Shown here: positions 1-6,275 of the stretch, piece after piece | How positions within the stretch are numbered: position 1 is the first letter of the stretch | How the letters are laid out: each line of letters begins with the position of its first letter | From: Gemmobacter sp. | GTDB taxonomy: Bacteria > Pseudomonadota > Alphaproteobacteria > Rhodobacterales > Rhodobacteraceae | NCBI GenBank assembly: GCA_003509785.1 | Contig: DOMY01000214.1 | Coordinates: forward strand, 1,447-9,142 | Length of the DNA: 7,696 nucleotides | Direction of reading: 5' to 3' | Notes under the pieces: generated by a model | What the model was told of the DNA's origin: nothing | What the model saw: only the letters and a program-made list of their open reading frames with translations | The model's database searches: none | Translations under genes and position numbers: made by a program

Positions 1-1430
1 CCCCCCGACAGGCCGCCCCCGGTTTCCCCCAGCCGGGTGTTCAAACCATCAGGCAGCGCCTGCACCACATCCAGAACCGCCGCCGCGCGCAGGGCAGGCA
101 CCAGATCACCCGCCCGCCCCATCGCCAGATTGCCGCGCAGGCTTGCATTAAGGAAATGCGGCGCCTGCGGCATCCACCCGATCCGCGCCCGCCAGCCATC
201 GGCCGTTGCATCATCCAGCGGCAGACCCGCCACCAGAACCTGCGATGCCGAAACCGGCAGAAGCCCGGCCATCAACCGCAGCACCGTGGTCTTGCCCGCC
301 CCCGAAGGCCCCACCAGCGCCACAGACTCGCCTGCCGCAATCTCGATCGCCGGCAGCATCCGGCCATCGGGCGTTGTCACCCCCGAAAGGTGGATCGTCG
401 CTGGCCCGGCCAGGGGTTCTGACCACGCGCCCTGCCCCGGCAGATCCGGGGTTTCCGCCGCCTGCCACTGCGCCAGATCATCCGCCACGGCCAAAGCCGC
501 CGCCCGGTCATGCCAGGCCGCCGCCAGATCGCGCAGGGGCTGATAGAACTCGGGCGCCAGCAACAGCAGAAACATCCCCACCGTGGCAGATAGCGGCACG
601 CCCCATGCCCCGAACTGCACCGCATCCAGCAAGGAAAAGCCCACATAAACCGCAACCATGGCCACACCGATGGCCGCAAACAGCTCCAGCACGGTGGAAG
701 ACAGGAAAGCGATGCGCAGCACCGCCATGGTGCGCTGCCGCAGATCCCGCGCCTGCGTCGCAAACCCCGCCATCACAGGTTCCGCCGCCCCCAGCAGCCG
801 AATATCGGCCAGCGCCGCCAGCCGTTCCACAAGCAGATCATTCAGGCTGCCGATCTCGGCCATCTGCCGGGCGCTGGCATCCTTTGCCGCCATACCCACC
901 AGCGCCATGAAAACCGGGATCAGCGGCCCTGACACCAGAAGCACCAGCCCCACCGCCCAAGAATGCCAGAAGGCCAGCGCAAGAATGACAAGCGGCACCA
1001 CCGCCACCCGTGCCCGCGCCGGGGCATAGCGGGTGACATAGGGCTGCAGCAGATCCAGCTTTTCCACCGCCAGCGCCGCCACCGCCCCTGCCCCGCCAAA
1101 GGCGGTGTCTTCGGCCCGACGGCTTTCGCGCAGGATGATCCGCCTGCGGGTCTCTGCCACGATCACCTCTGCGGCCAGCTGCGCCTGCCGGTCGGCCAGC
1201 ATGCCCAGCCCGGCCCGGATCAGGCCCAAAGCCGCAAACATCCCCGCCGATTGCCAGGCCACAACCGCCCGGCCCTCCACCAGCCCCCCCAGGGCATGGG
1301 CGATCACTGCCGCCTGCGCAGGCCAGATCAGCGCAGCCAGCGCCGAAATCCACGCGGCACGCCGCAGCCTGTTTCCCACCGGCTGCAACAGCCGGTCCAA
1401 TGCTGCGGCCTCTGCCTGCTTCACCGCCAT
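1..1430 (-). CDS. cydD: Thiol reductant ABC exporter subunit CydD, partial (3' end beyond the left edge)
   Basis: Inner-membrane half-transporter. With CydC it exports cysteine/glutathione to the periplasm and is needed to assemble cytochrome bd oxidase (known for the family). The open frame starts at ATG 1430 and runs without a stop to position 1, giving 476 complete codons; CydD is usually about 550 residues. Residues 1-310 are a type I exporter membrane domain with hydrophobic segments near 25-50, 57-78, 140-157, 158-180, 243-268 and 280-296. LAPEFYQPLR (291-300), followed by a WHDRA segment, is typical of CydD rather than CydC. The nucleotide-binding domain has Walker A GPSGAGKT (374-381) and a Q-loop in WMPQAP. 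The signature LSG(G) sits at 474-477, exactly where the window cuts. Walker B and the H-loop are not visible. ATG 1430 lacks a strong Shine-Dalgarno (only a GGGGCAGGG run), and an in-frame TTG at 1442 is the alternative start. cydC would be expected next, outside the window. Confidence 0.93.
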   Translation of the reverse strand, partial: MAVKQAEAAALDRLLQPVGNRLRRAAWISALAALIWPAQAAVIAHALGGLVEGRAVVAWQSAGMFAALGLIRAGLGMLADRQAQLAAEVIVAETRRRIILRESRRAEDTAFGGAGAVAALAVEKLDLLQPYVTRYAPARARVAVVPLVILALAFWHSWAVGLVLLVSGPLIPVFMALVGMAAKDASARQMAEIGSLNDLLVERLAALADIRLLGAAEPVMAGFATQARDLRQRTMAVLRIAFLSSTVLELFAAIGVAMVAVYVGFSLLDAVQFGAWGVPLSATVGMFLLLLAPEFYQPLRDLAAAWHDRAAALAVADDLAQWQAAETPDLPGQGAWSEPLAGPATIHLSGVTTPDGRMLPAIEIAAGESVALVGPSGAGKTTVLRLMAGLLPVSASQVLVAGLPLDDATADGWRARIGWMPQAPHFLNASLRGNLAMGRAGDLVPALRAAAVLDVVQALPDGLNTRLGETGGGLSG

Positions 1431-1461
1431 ACCCTGCCCCAAAGCTGTATTCCAGATGCCG

Positions 1462-1467
1462 GATATA
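1462..1467 (-). promoter_or_regulatory. Candidate -10 element of the cydD promoter
   Basis: On the minus strand, TATATC (within GGTTATATCC) matches TATAAT at four of six positions. It lies 31 bp, centre to centre, downstream of the CTGAT-N4-ATCAG palindrome. The -35 position at a 17-bp spacer reads AGGTCG, a poor match, as expected for an activator-dependent promoter. Transcription would start near 1454-1456, leaving a leader of about 25 nt before ATG 1430. This is a prediction from spacing only. Confidence 0.45.
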
Positions 1468-1488
1468 ACCGCTTTCACGCGGTGCGAC

Positions 1489-1502
1489 CTGATCCAGATC
1501 AG
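1489..1502 (-). promoter_or_regulatory. FNR/CRP-family-like palindrome upstream of cydD
   Basis: CTGAT-CCAG-ATCAG is a perfect 5+5 bp inverted repeat with a 4-bp spacer. It matches the FNR consensus TTGAT-N4-ATCAA except at the outermost base of each arm. Its centre (1495.5) falls about 41 bp upstream of the start predicted from the -10 element, the classical class II activator position. Oxygen-sensing control is plausible because CydDC serves the high-affinity bd oxidase. Another CRP/FNR-family regulator could be the true ligand. Confidence 0.5.
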
Positions 1503-1609
1503 ATCGCGACAAAATGCTGCGGCAGGCACGATCAGATTGTTCTACCTAGATTTGCCTCGTTCTTGCCGCGCAGATGATCGGCTGTCCGGCAATCAGCCCC
1601 CGCTCAACG

Positions 1610-1639
1610 AAAAGACCGGGCAAGCCTGGCTTGCCCGGT
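1610..1639 (-). terminator. Rho-independent terminator of the sugar operon
   Basis: A perfect 10-bp stem pairs 1615-1624 with 1630-1639 (ACCGGGCAAG / CTTGCCCGGT) around a 5-nt loop. On the minus strand the stem is followed by CTTTTC, the U-rich tail. It lies 35 nt after the binding-protein stop codon at 1675, in the correct orientation to end that operon before the cydD promoter. A smaller 6-bp hairpin, CGCCCG-AAA-CGGGCG (1652-1666), sits between the stop codon and this terminator and may add 3'-end protection. Confidence 0.85.
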
Positions 1640-1674
1640 ACAAGGTGGCTACGCCCGAAACGGGCGGCAGCCGA

Positions 1675-2634
1675 TCAGAACGGGCTATCGGGGAAATAGA
1701 ACCGTTCCGCATTCTCCTGTGTCACAAGGGTGGAGCCGATGATGAAGCGCCCGTAAACCGGCGTATCCGACACGAAGCGCAGCGCCGTCATCTCGATCGC
1801 GGCAGAGATCTGGGCGGGCGGATAGGTCACGTTCACCGGGATCTGCTTGTCGCCATCCATGATGCGCTTGATGATTTCCTTCATGCCGGCGCCGCCGACG
1901 ATCCACATCTCATCCTCGCGGCCAGCCTGGGCGATGGCCTCCATCACCCCCAGCGCCATATCGTCATCCGCCGCCCAGACCGCGTCGATCTTGGGGTGCT
2001 TCGACAGGAAATCCTGCATGACGGTAAAGGCATCATCGCGGTTCCAGTTGCCATGCTGCATGTCGACAATCTCGATCCCCGACCCGTCGATGGCCTTCTG
2101 GAACGCATCGACCCGTTCGTTATCCAGCGTGGTGGGGATGCCGCGCAGCACCACGATCTTGGCACCCGATTGCAGGTTTGCCTTGAAATATTCACCGGCC
2201 ACCTGCCCGAAAGCGGTATTGTCGCCCGCCACATACAGATCTTCGATGCCCGGCTGCGACAGGCCGCGATCCACCACCGTCACCCATTTGCCCGCATCCT
2301 TCACCGCTTTCACCGGCCCGGTCAGCGGTTCGGATTCGAAAGGCAGCACCACCAGCCCGTCGATGTTGCGGGTGGCAAGCATATCCTCCAGATCATCCAC
2401 CTGCTTGCCCGGCTCGCCCACCGTGGCCAGCACGAAATCCAGCTGCGGATAGGTGGCTTCCAGCCGCTCGATGGTCTGCTGGGCGTGCCAGTTCAGCCCC
2501 CCCATGAAGCCATGCGTGGCCGAGGGGATCGACACGCCGATCACGAATGTCTTGTCCTGCGCCATGGCCCCGGTCGCCAGGCTGACCCCAAGGGCCAGTG
2601 CGGCGGTTGCGCCAAAGAAATCTCTGCGTTTCAT
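1675..2634 (-). CDS. Periplasmic sugar-binding protein of a ribose-type (CUT2) ABC transporter
   Basis: This 319-residue protein is of the usual length for the periplasmic binding-protein family that includes RbsB and MocB (Peripla_BP_4). It should capture a sugar, polyol or cyclitol in the periplasm and deliver it to the permease coded just upstream. The N-terminus has a twin-arginine motif (R3-R4-D-F-F), a hydrophobic core to about residue 22 and a probable cleavage site after A23-M24-A25. The mature protein opens with a beta strand, TFVIGVSIPSATHGFMGGL, as in this family. Later family-typical segments are NIDGLVVLP, VTVVDRG and DAVWAADDDMALG. ATG 2634 is set by a strong Shine-Dalgarno (GGGAGG at 2641-2646, 6-nt spacer) and by the signal peptide starting there. 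It is the last gene of the operon, 41 nt after the permease stop, with a hairpin in the gap and a terminator after it. The ligand cannot be read from the sequence. Confidence 0.92.
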   Translation of the reverse strand: MKRRDFFGATAALALGVSLATGAMAQDKTFVIGVSIPSATHGFMGGLNWHAQQTIERLEATYPQLDFVLATVGEPGKQVDDLEDMLATRNIDGLVVLPFESEPLTGPVKAVKDAGKWVTVVDRGLSQPGIEDLYVAGDNTAFGQVAGEYFKANLQSGAKIVVLRGIPTTLDNERVDAFQKAIDGSGIEIVDMQHGNWNRDDAFTVMQDFLSKHPKIDAVWAADDDMALGVMEAIAQAGREDEMWIVGGAGMKEIIKRIMDGDKQIPVNVTYPPAQISAAIEMTALRFVSDTPVYGRFIIGSTLVTQENAERFYFPDSPF

Positions 2635-2640
2635 GGTCTT

Positions 2641-2649
2641 CCTCCCTTT
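2641..2649 (-). promoter_or_regulatory. Strong Shine-Dalgarno of the binding-protein gene
   Basis: AAAGGGAGG on the minus strand lies 6 nt before ATG 2634. It is much stronger than the sites in front of the overlapping membrane and ATPase genes, which fits the need for excess binding protein over transporter. Confidence 0.8.
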
Positions 2650-2650
2650 G

Positions 2651-2670
2651 CGCCGCCCTCCCCGGCGGCG
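2651..2670 (-). other. GC-rich hairpin between permease and binding-protein genes
   Basis: CGCCGCC (2651-2657) pairs perfectly with GGCGGCG (2664-2670) around the 6-nt loop CTCCCC. On the minus-strand transcript it begins 5 nt after the permease stop and ends just before the binding-protein Shine-Dalgarno. No U-tract follows, so it is not a standard terminator. It may block 3' exonucleases on the upstream message or form a protective 5' stem on a processed binding-protein message. Confidence 0.5.
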
Positions 2671-2675
2671 GATGG

Positions 2676-3647
2676 TTACCGCCCTTCAGCGGATGACTTC
2701 CCGCGTTGCAACACAACGGCGAGCACGATGATGACGCCCTGGATCGCGCCGTTCAGATAGGGCGATACGAGGTCGGCCAAGTTCAGGATATTGTCGATCA
2801 GGCTCAGGATCAGCACGCCCACCACCGTGCCCCAGACCCGGCCATAGCCGCCCTTCAGCGCAGTGCCCCCGATGATGACGGCTGCAATCGCCTCCAGCTC
2901 CCACAGCAACCCGGTGGACCCCGAGGCCGAGCCAAGGCGCGGCACATAAAGGATGGTGGCCAGCCCAACCAAAAGACCAAGCGCAACATAGGTCCACAGC
3001 TGCATCCGCTCGACCTTGACAGCCGAATAGCGCGCAACCTTGTCATTCGACCCGATCGCCTCGCAATAGCGGCCGAACCGGGTGTGGCGCATGGCGATTT
3101 CGCCCGCCACCGCGACCACAGCAAAGACGATGATCGGCCAGGCGATGCCGAAGATGCCGCCGTAATAGACCGGGCGATAGAACTGCCGCGCCTCGAAATC
3201 GAGGCTGAGCGTGCCGCCATCCGCAATCCAGGTCACCAGACTGCGAAAGATGCCCATGGTGCCCAGCGTCACGATGAACGGCTCGATGCCCGCGCGCGTA
3301 ATCAGCAGCCCATTGCCAAGACCCGCCAGCAAACCCACCAGCAAGGCCACCGCCATACCCGCCAGCACCAGCGGAATACCGATGCCCAGCGTGGGCAGCA
3401 TGGCGTTCATCGCCATGATCATCATCCCGGCGATGAAGGCCGCCATCGACCCGACCGAAAGATCCAGCCCGCCCGAGGTGATCACGAATGTCATGCCCAC
3501 GGCGATCATGCCGATAAAGGCGGATCGGGCCAGAACGTTGGTGATATTGCCCGCCGACAGGAAATTGTCGTTCAGAAACGCCCCCAGAACGATCAGCAGC
3601 ACAAGGGCTGCCAGCGGCCCGGTGGTGGACAGCGATAGCTTAGGCAT
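2676..3647 (-). CDS. Ribose-type sugar ABC transporter permease
   Basis: This 323-residue polytopic inner-membrane protein of the RbsC/BPD_transp_2 family is predicted to form the translocation channel, probably as a homodimer. It starts with a hydrophobic helix (about residues 10-25) and carries the family hallmark SGGLDLSVGS at 58-67. It also has GIEPFIVTLGTMG and, near the C-terminus, IIGGTALKGGYGRVWGT, the conserved cytoplasmic segment that contacts the ATPase. The start chosen is ATG 3647 (MPKLSLS), because homologues begin just before the first membrane helix and it overlaps the ATPase stop by 8 nt. The frame stays open upstream to 3788 and another ATG (MKRPPL) lies at 3665, but those codons fall inside the ATPase gene. 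Its only partner ATPase is the gene immediately upstream. It is followed by the binding-protein gene after a 41-nt gap. Confidence 0.92.
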   Translation of the reverse strand: MPKLSLSTTGPLAALVLLIVLGAFLNDNFLSAGNITNVLARSAFIGMIAVGMTFVITSGGLDLSVGSMAAFIAGMMIMAMNAMLPTLGIGIPLVLAGMAVALLVGLLAGLGNGLLITRAGIEPFIVTLGTMGIFRSLVTWIADGGTLSLDFEARQFYRPVYYGGIFGIAWPIIVFAVVAVAGEIAMRHTRFGRYCEAIGSNDKVARYSAVKVERMQLWTYVALGLLVGLATILYVPRLGSASGSTGLLWELEAIAAVIIGGTALKGGYGRVWGTVVGVLILSLIDNILNLADLVSPYLNGAIQGVIIVLAVVLQRGKSSAEGR

Positions 3648-5151
3648 GAGCGGGGGCCTTTTCATCTGCGACAGTTTCTGTTGTGCCCATGACCAGCCGT
3701 ACCACGGCGGTTTCACTGATCGCGGCACCATCCAGCACGCCCGCCACACGGCCCTGCCGCATGACCAGCACCCGGTCGGACAGGCCAAGAATTTCGGGCA
3801 TGTCAGAGGATATGACGATAACGCTCAGCCCTTCGCGGGCCAGCCGGTCTATGAAATGGTAGATCTGGCTCTTGGTGCCGATGTCGATGCCGCGCGTCGG
3901 TTCATCAATGATGACGATTTCAGGCTCTGGCAGCATGGTTTTCGCCAGCAGCAACTTCTGCTGATTGCCGCCCGACAGATTGCCCACCGCCATATCCCGG
4001 CTGGGCGCGCGGATGTCGAAATCGCTGATCGCCTGGGTCAGCGCGGCCTCTTCGGCGGGGCGCGAAATCAGCGCACCACCAAACCGGGACAGCGTCGACA
4101 GCGTCAGGTTTTCGCGCAGCGTCTTGGCCAGCAGCAGGCCGCGTTCCTTGCGGTCTTCGGTCAGATAGGCAATCCGGTGATGCGCCGCATCCGAAAGGTT
4201 GCGGATGCTGACCGGCACGCCATTGCGGCGGATCTGCCCGTGATGCGGCCGCAGCCCCACCAGCCCTTCGGCCAGTTCGGTGCGCCCCGCCCCCACAAGG
4301 CCCGAAATCCCCAGAACCTCGCCCCGCCGCAGGCTCAGGCTCACGCCCTGCACCAGCGGCGGCACAGCGAAATCTTCCACCTCCAGCACCACGGGGCCGA
4401 AATCGGCACGGCGCGGCGGAAATATGTCGTTCAGGTCACGCCCGACCATGGCCGTTGCCATACCGTCCTCGGTCAGTTCGCCCCGCTGTGCCTGACGCAC
4501 CACGGCGCCATCGCGCAAAACGGTGATCCGGTCCGCCAGATGGCTGATCTCTTCCAGCCGGTGCGAGGTGTACAGCAGCGCCACCCCTGCAGCCCGCAGC
4601 TTGTCGATCATGCGGAACAGCACCTCAACCTCGCGATGCGTCAGCACCGCCGAGGGTTCATCCATGATCAGCACCCGCGCCTTGCGGCCAAGCGCCTTGG
4701 CAATTTCCACCATCTGGCGATCCGATACCGCCAGATCGCGGATGCGCGCATCGGGGCTGACCGGGCAATCCAGCTGATCCAGCAGCGCCTGCGCCCCCGC
4801 CCGCATCGCCTTGTGATCCAGAAACAGCCCGCCCATCTCGCGGCCCAGCCAGATATTGTCGGCCACCGTCAGATCGGGCGCCAGGTTGAATTCCTGATGG
4901 ATCACCACAACGCCCTGCGCCTCGGCTGCCGCGCCACTGTGATATTGCGCAGGCTTGCCATCCAGCAGCACGCCGCCCGATGTGGGTTCCAGATAGCCAC
5001 CCAGGATCTTCATCACGGTGGATTTTCCGGCGCCGTTTTCCCCGATCAGCGCGTGAACCTCGCCCGCGTGCAGTGCAAAGTCGATGCCATGCAGAATTTC
5101 GATCGGACCAAAGCTCTTGCGCACATCCCGCAGTTCCAGAACGGCGGTCAT
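3640..5151 (-). CDS. Ribose-type sugar ABC transporter ATP-binding protein (two NBDs)
   Basis: This 503-residue RbsA/MglA-type protein has two fused nucleotide-binding domains and would power import through the neighbouring permease on the cytoplasmic face. NBD1 has Walker A GENGAGKST (37-45), a signature reading LAVSDRQ (140-146) where many relatives have LSVGxxQ, and Walker B LIMDEPS (161-167). NBD2 has the degenerate Walker A GLVGAGRTE (284-292, Arg for Lys), normal for this family. It also has a canonical signature LSGGNQQK (392-399) and Walker B IIDEPTRGID. NBD2 thus keeps its signature and Walker B glutamate but lacks the P-loop lysine, the asymmetry expected of RbsA-like proteins. The start is ATG 5151, whose ATGA overlaps the oxidoreductase stop, so translation is probably coupled. 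An open frame continues to 5439 upstream, but that part lies inside the oxidoreductase gene and precedes the conserved N-terminus LELRDVRKSFG. Confidence 0.94.
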   Translation of the reverse strand: MTAVLELRDVRKSFGPIEILHGIDFALHAGEVHALIGENGAGKSTVMKILGGYLEPTSGGVLLDGKPAQYHSGAAAEAQGVVVIHQEFNLAPDLTVADNIWLGREMGGLFLDHKAMRAGAQALLDQLDCPVSPDARIRDLAVSDRQMVEIAKALGRKARVLIMDEPSAVLTHREVEVLFRMIDKLRAAGVALLYTSHRLEEISHLADRITVLRDGAVVRQAQRGELTEDGMATAMVGRDLNDIFPPRRADFGPVVLEVEDFAVPPLVQGVSLSLRRGEVLGISGLVGAGRTELAEGLVGLRPHHGQIRRNGVPVSIRNLSDAAHHRIAYLTEDRKERGLLLAKTLRENLTLSTLSRFGGALISRPAEEAALTQAISDFDIRAPSRDMAVGNLSGGNQQKLLLAKTMLPEPEIVIIDEPTRGIDIGTKSQIYHFIDRLAREGLSVIVISSDMPEILGLSDRVLVMRQGRVAGVLDGAAISETAVVRLVMGTTETVADEKAPAHA

Positions 5152-6275
5152 AGCGTGACCCAGCCGGAATTGCGCCGCGCCGATTGCACGCAGGCCTCCA
5201 CGAAACGCATCCCCTTCAACCCGTCGGCCAGCGTGGGATAGATCACCCCCTCTGGTGCAGGCAGGCCCGCCTGATGCGCCCAGATCGCCCGTGCCGCTTC
5301 GGTATAGATCGTGGCAAAAGCCTCCAGATATCCTTCGGGATGCCCCCCGGGAATACGGCTGACCCGCTGCGCCTCGGGCCCCGCCCCGGCGGCATTGCGC
5401 GTCAGCAGGCGCTTCGGTTCGCCAAAGGGGGTGAACCACAGCTGGTTGGGGTTTTCCTGCCCCCAGTCCAGCCCGCCCTTGTCGCCATAGATCCGCAGCC
5501 GCAGCCCGTTTTCATGCCCCGGCGCCACCTGGCTCGCCCACAGCATCCCCTTTGCCCCGCCCGCATAGCGCAACATCACATGGGCATTGTCATCCAGCGC
5601 CCGCCCCGGCACGAAGGAAGATGTATCGGCGGCAAGCTGTTCCGGCTCCACACCCGCCACAAAGGCCGCCAGATTATAGGCATGGGTGCCAATATCCCCC
5701 AGCGCGCCACCAAGGCCGGACCGCGCCGGATCGGTGCGCCATTCCGCCTGCTTGTGCCGTACCTCCTGCGTCAGCCAGTCCTGCACATATTCCACCTGCA
5801 CCAGCCGGATCGCGCCCAGATCGCCACGCGCCACCATGGCGCGGGCCTGCCGGATCAACGGATAGCCCGTGTAATTATGCGTCAGGATGAACAGCGCATT
5901 GGCGCTTTCGGCGGCTTTCGCCAGCTTCTTTGCCTCGGCCATGGTGGCGGTCAGCGGCTTGTCGCAGATCACATGGATGCCGCGCTTCAGAAACTCGATG
6001 GCCGGGCCTGCATGCATATGGTTGGGGGTGACAATCGCCACCGCCTCGATCCCGTCCGCCCGCCGCGCCTCGCGCTGTGCCATCTGGCGGAAATCGGCAT
6101 AGCTGCGCGCGATCCCCAGCTCTGTCGCCGAAGCCTGCGCCCGGACCGGATCGGAAGACAGTGCCCCCGCCACCAAGCTGAACGCGCCATCCAGCCGCGC
6201 CGCGATGCGATGCACACCGCCGATAAAGGCCCCCTGGCCGCCACCCACCATGCCCAGACGGATCGGTTCCATCAT
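5148..6275 (-). CDS. Gfo/Idh/MocA-family NAD(P)-dependent oxidoreductase
   Basis: This predicted cytoplasmic sugar or cyclitol dehydrogenase has 375 residues. It has an N-terminal Rossmann fold with the dinucleotide-binding loop GGGQGAFIGG (11-20), the strand IVTPNHMH (81-88) and the catalytic-lysine motif CDKPL (K106; EKP in most relatives). The C-terminal alpha/beta domain carries GGALGDIGTHAYN (189-201), with the family's catalytic-site Asp194 and His198. A GGHPEGYLEAF segment (310-320) follows. The family oxidises or reduces hydroxyl groups on sugars and inositols. S40-S41-D42 occupies the end of strand 2, where cofactor preference is set; NAD versus NADP cannot be decided. It overlaps the TIM-barrel gene by 4 nt and the ATPase by 4 nt. 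Two consecutive ATG codons (6275 and 6272) are possible starts. GGAGG lies only 1 nt before the first but 4 nt before the second, so 6272 may be the one used. Confidence 0.92.
   Translation of the reverse strand: MMEPIRLGMVGGGQGAFIGGVHRIAARLDGAFSLVAGALSSDPVRAQASATELGIARSYADFRQMAQREARRADGIEAVAIVTPNHMHAGPAIEFLKRGIHVICDKPLTATMAEAKKLAKAAESANALFILTHNYTGYPLIRQARAMVARGDLGAIRLVQVEYVQDWLTQEVRHKQAEWRTDPARSGLGGALGDIGTHAYNLAAFVAGVEPEQLAADTSSFVPGRALDDNAHVMLRYAGGAKGMLWASQVAPGHENGLRLRIYGDKGGLDWGQENPNQLWFTPFGEPKRLLTRNAAGAGPEAQRVSRIPGGHPEGYLEAFATIYTEAARAIWAHQAGLPAPEGVIYPTLADGLKGMRFVEACVQSARRNSGWVTL

Noticed and set aside
838..1512. A 224-codon minus-strand frame starting upstream of cydD at 1512
   Set aside because: Gly/Ala-rich out-of-frame reading of cydD; the cydD frame itself has conserved transporter motifs throughout.
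1105..2760. A 551-codon plus-strand open frame opposite the binding-protein gene
   Set aside because: It lies antisense to a well-supported gene, is rich in His, Arg, Pro and Gln and has no recognisable domain. It is the open frame expected on the complement of GC-rich coding DNA.
4284..4302. The Walker A Lys-to-Arg change in the second NBD as an inactivating mutation
   Set aside because: GLVGAGRTE is the usual form at this place in RbsA/MglA-type ATPases, so it is not damage.
3211..5241. A 676-codon plus-strand open frame opposite the permease and ATPase genes
   Set aside because: Same reason: composition typical of a shadow frame, no ribosome-binding site and no domain. The minus-strand frames carry full ABC motifs.
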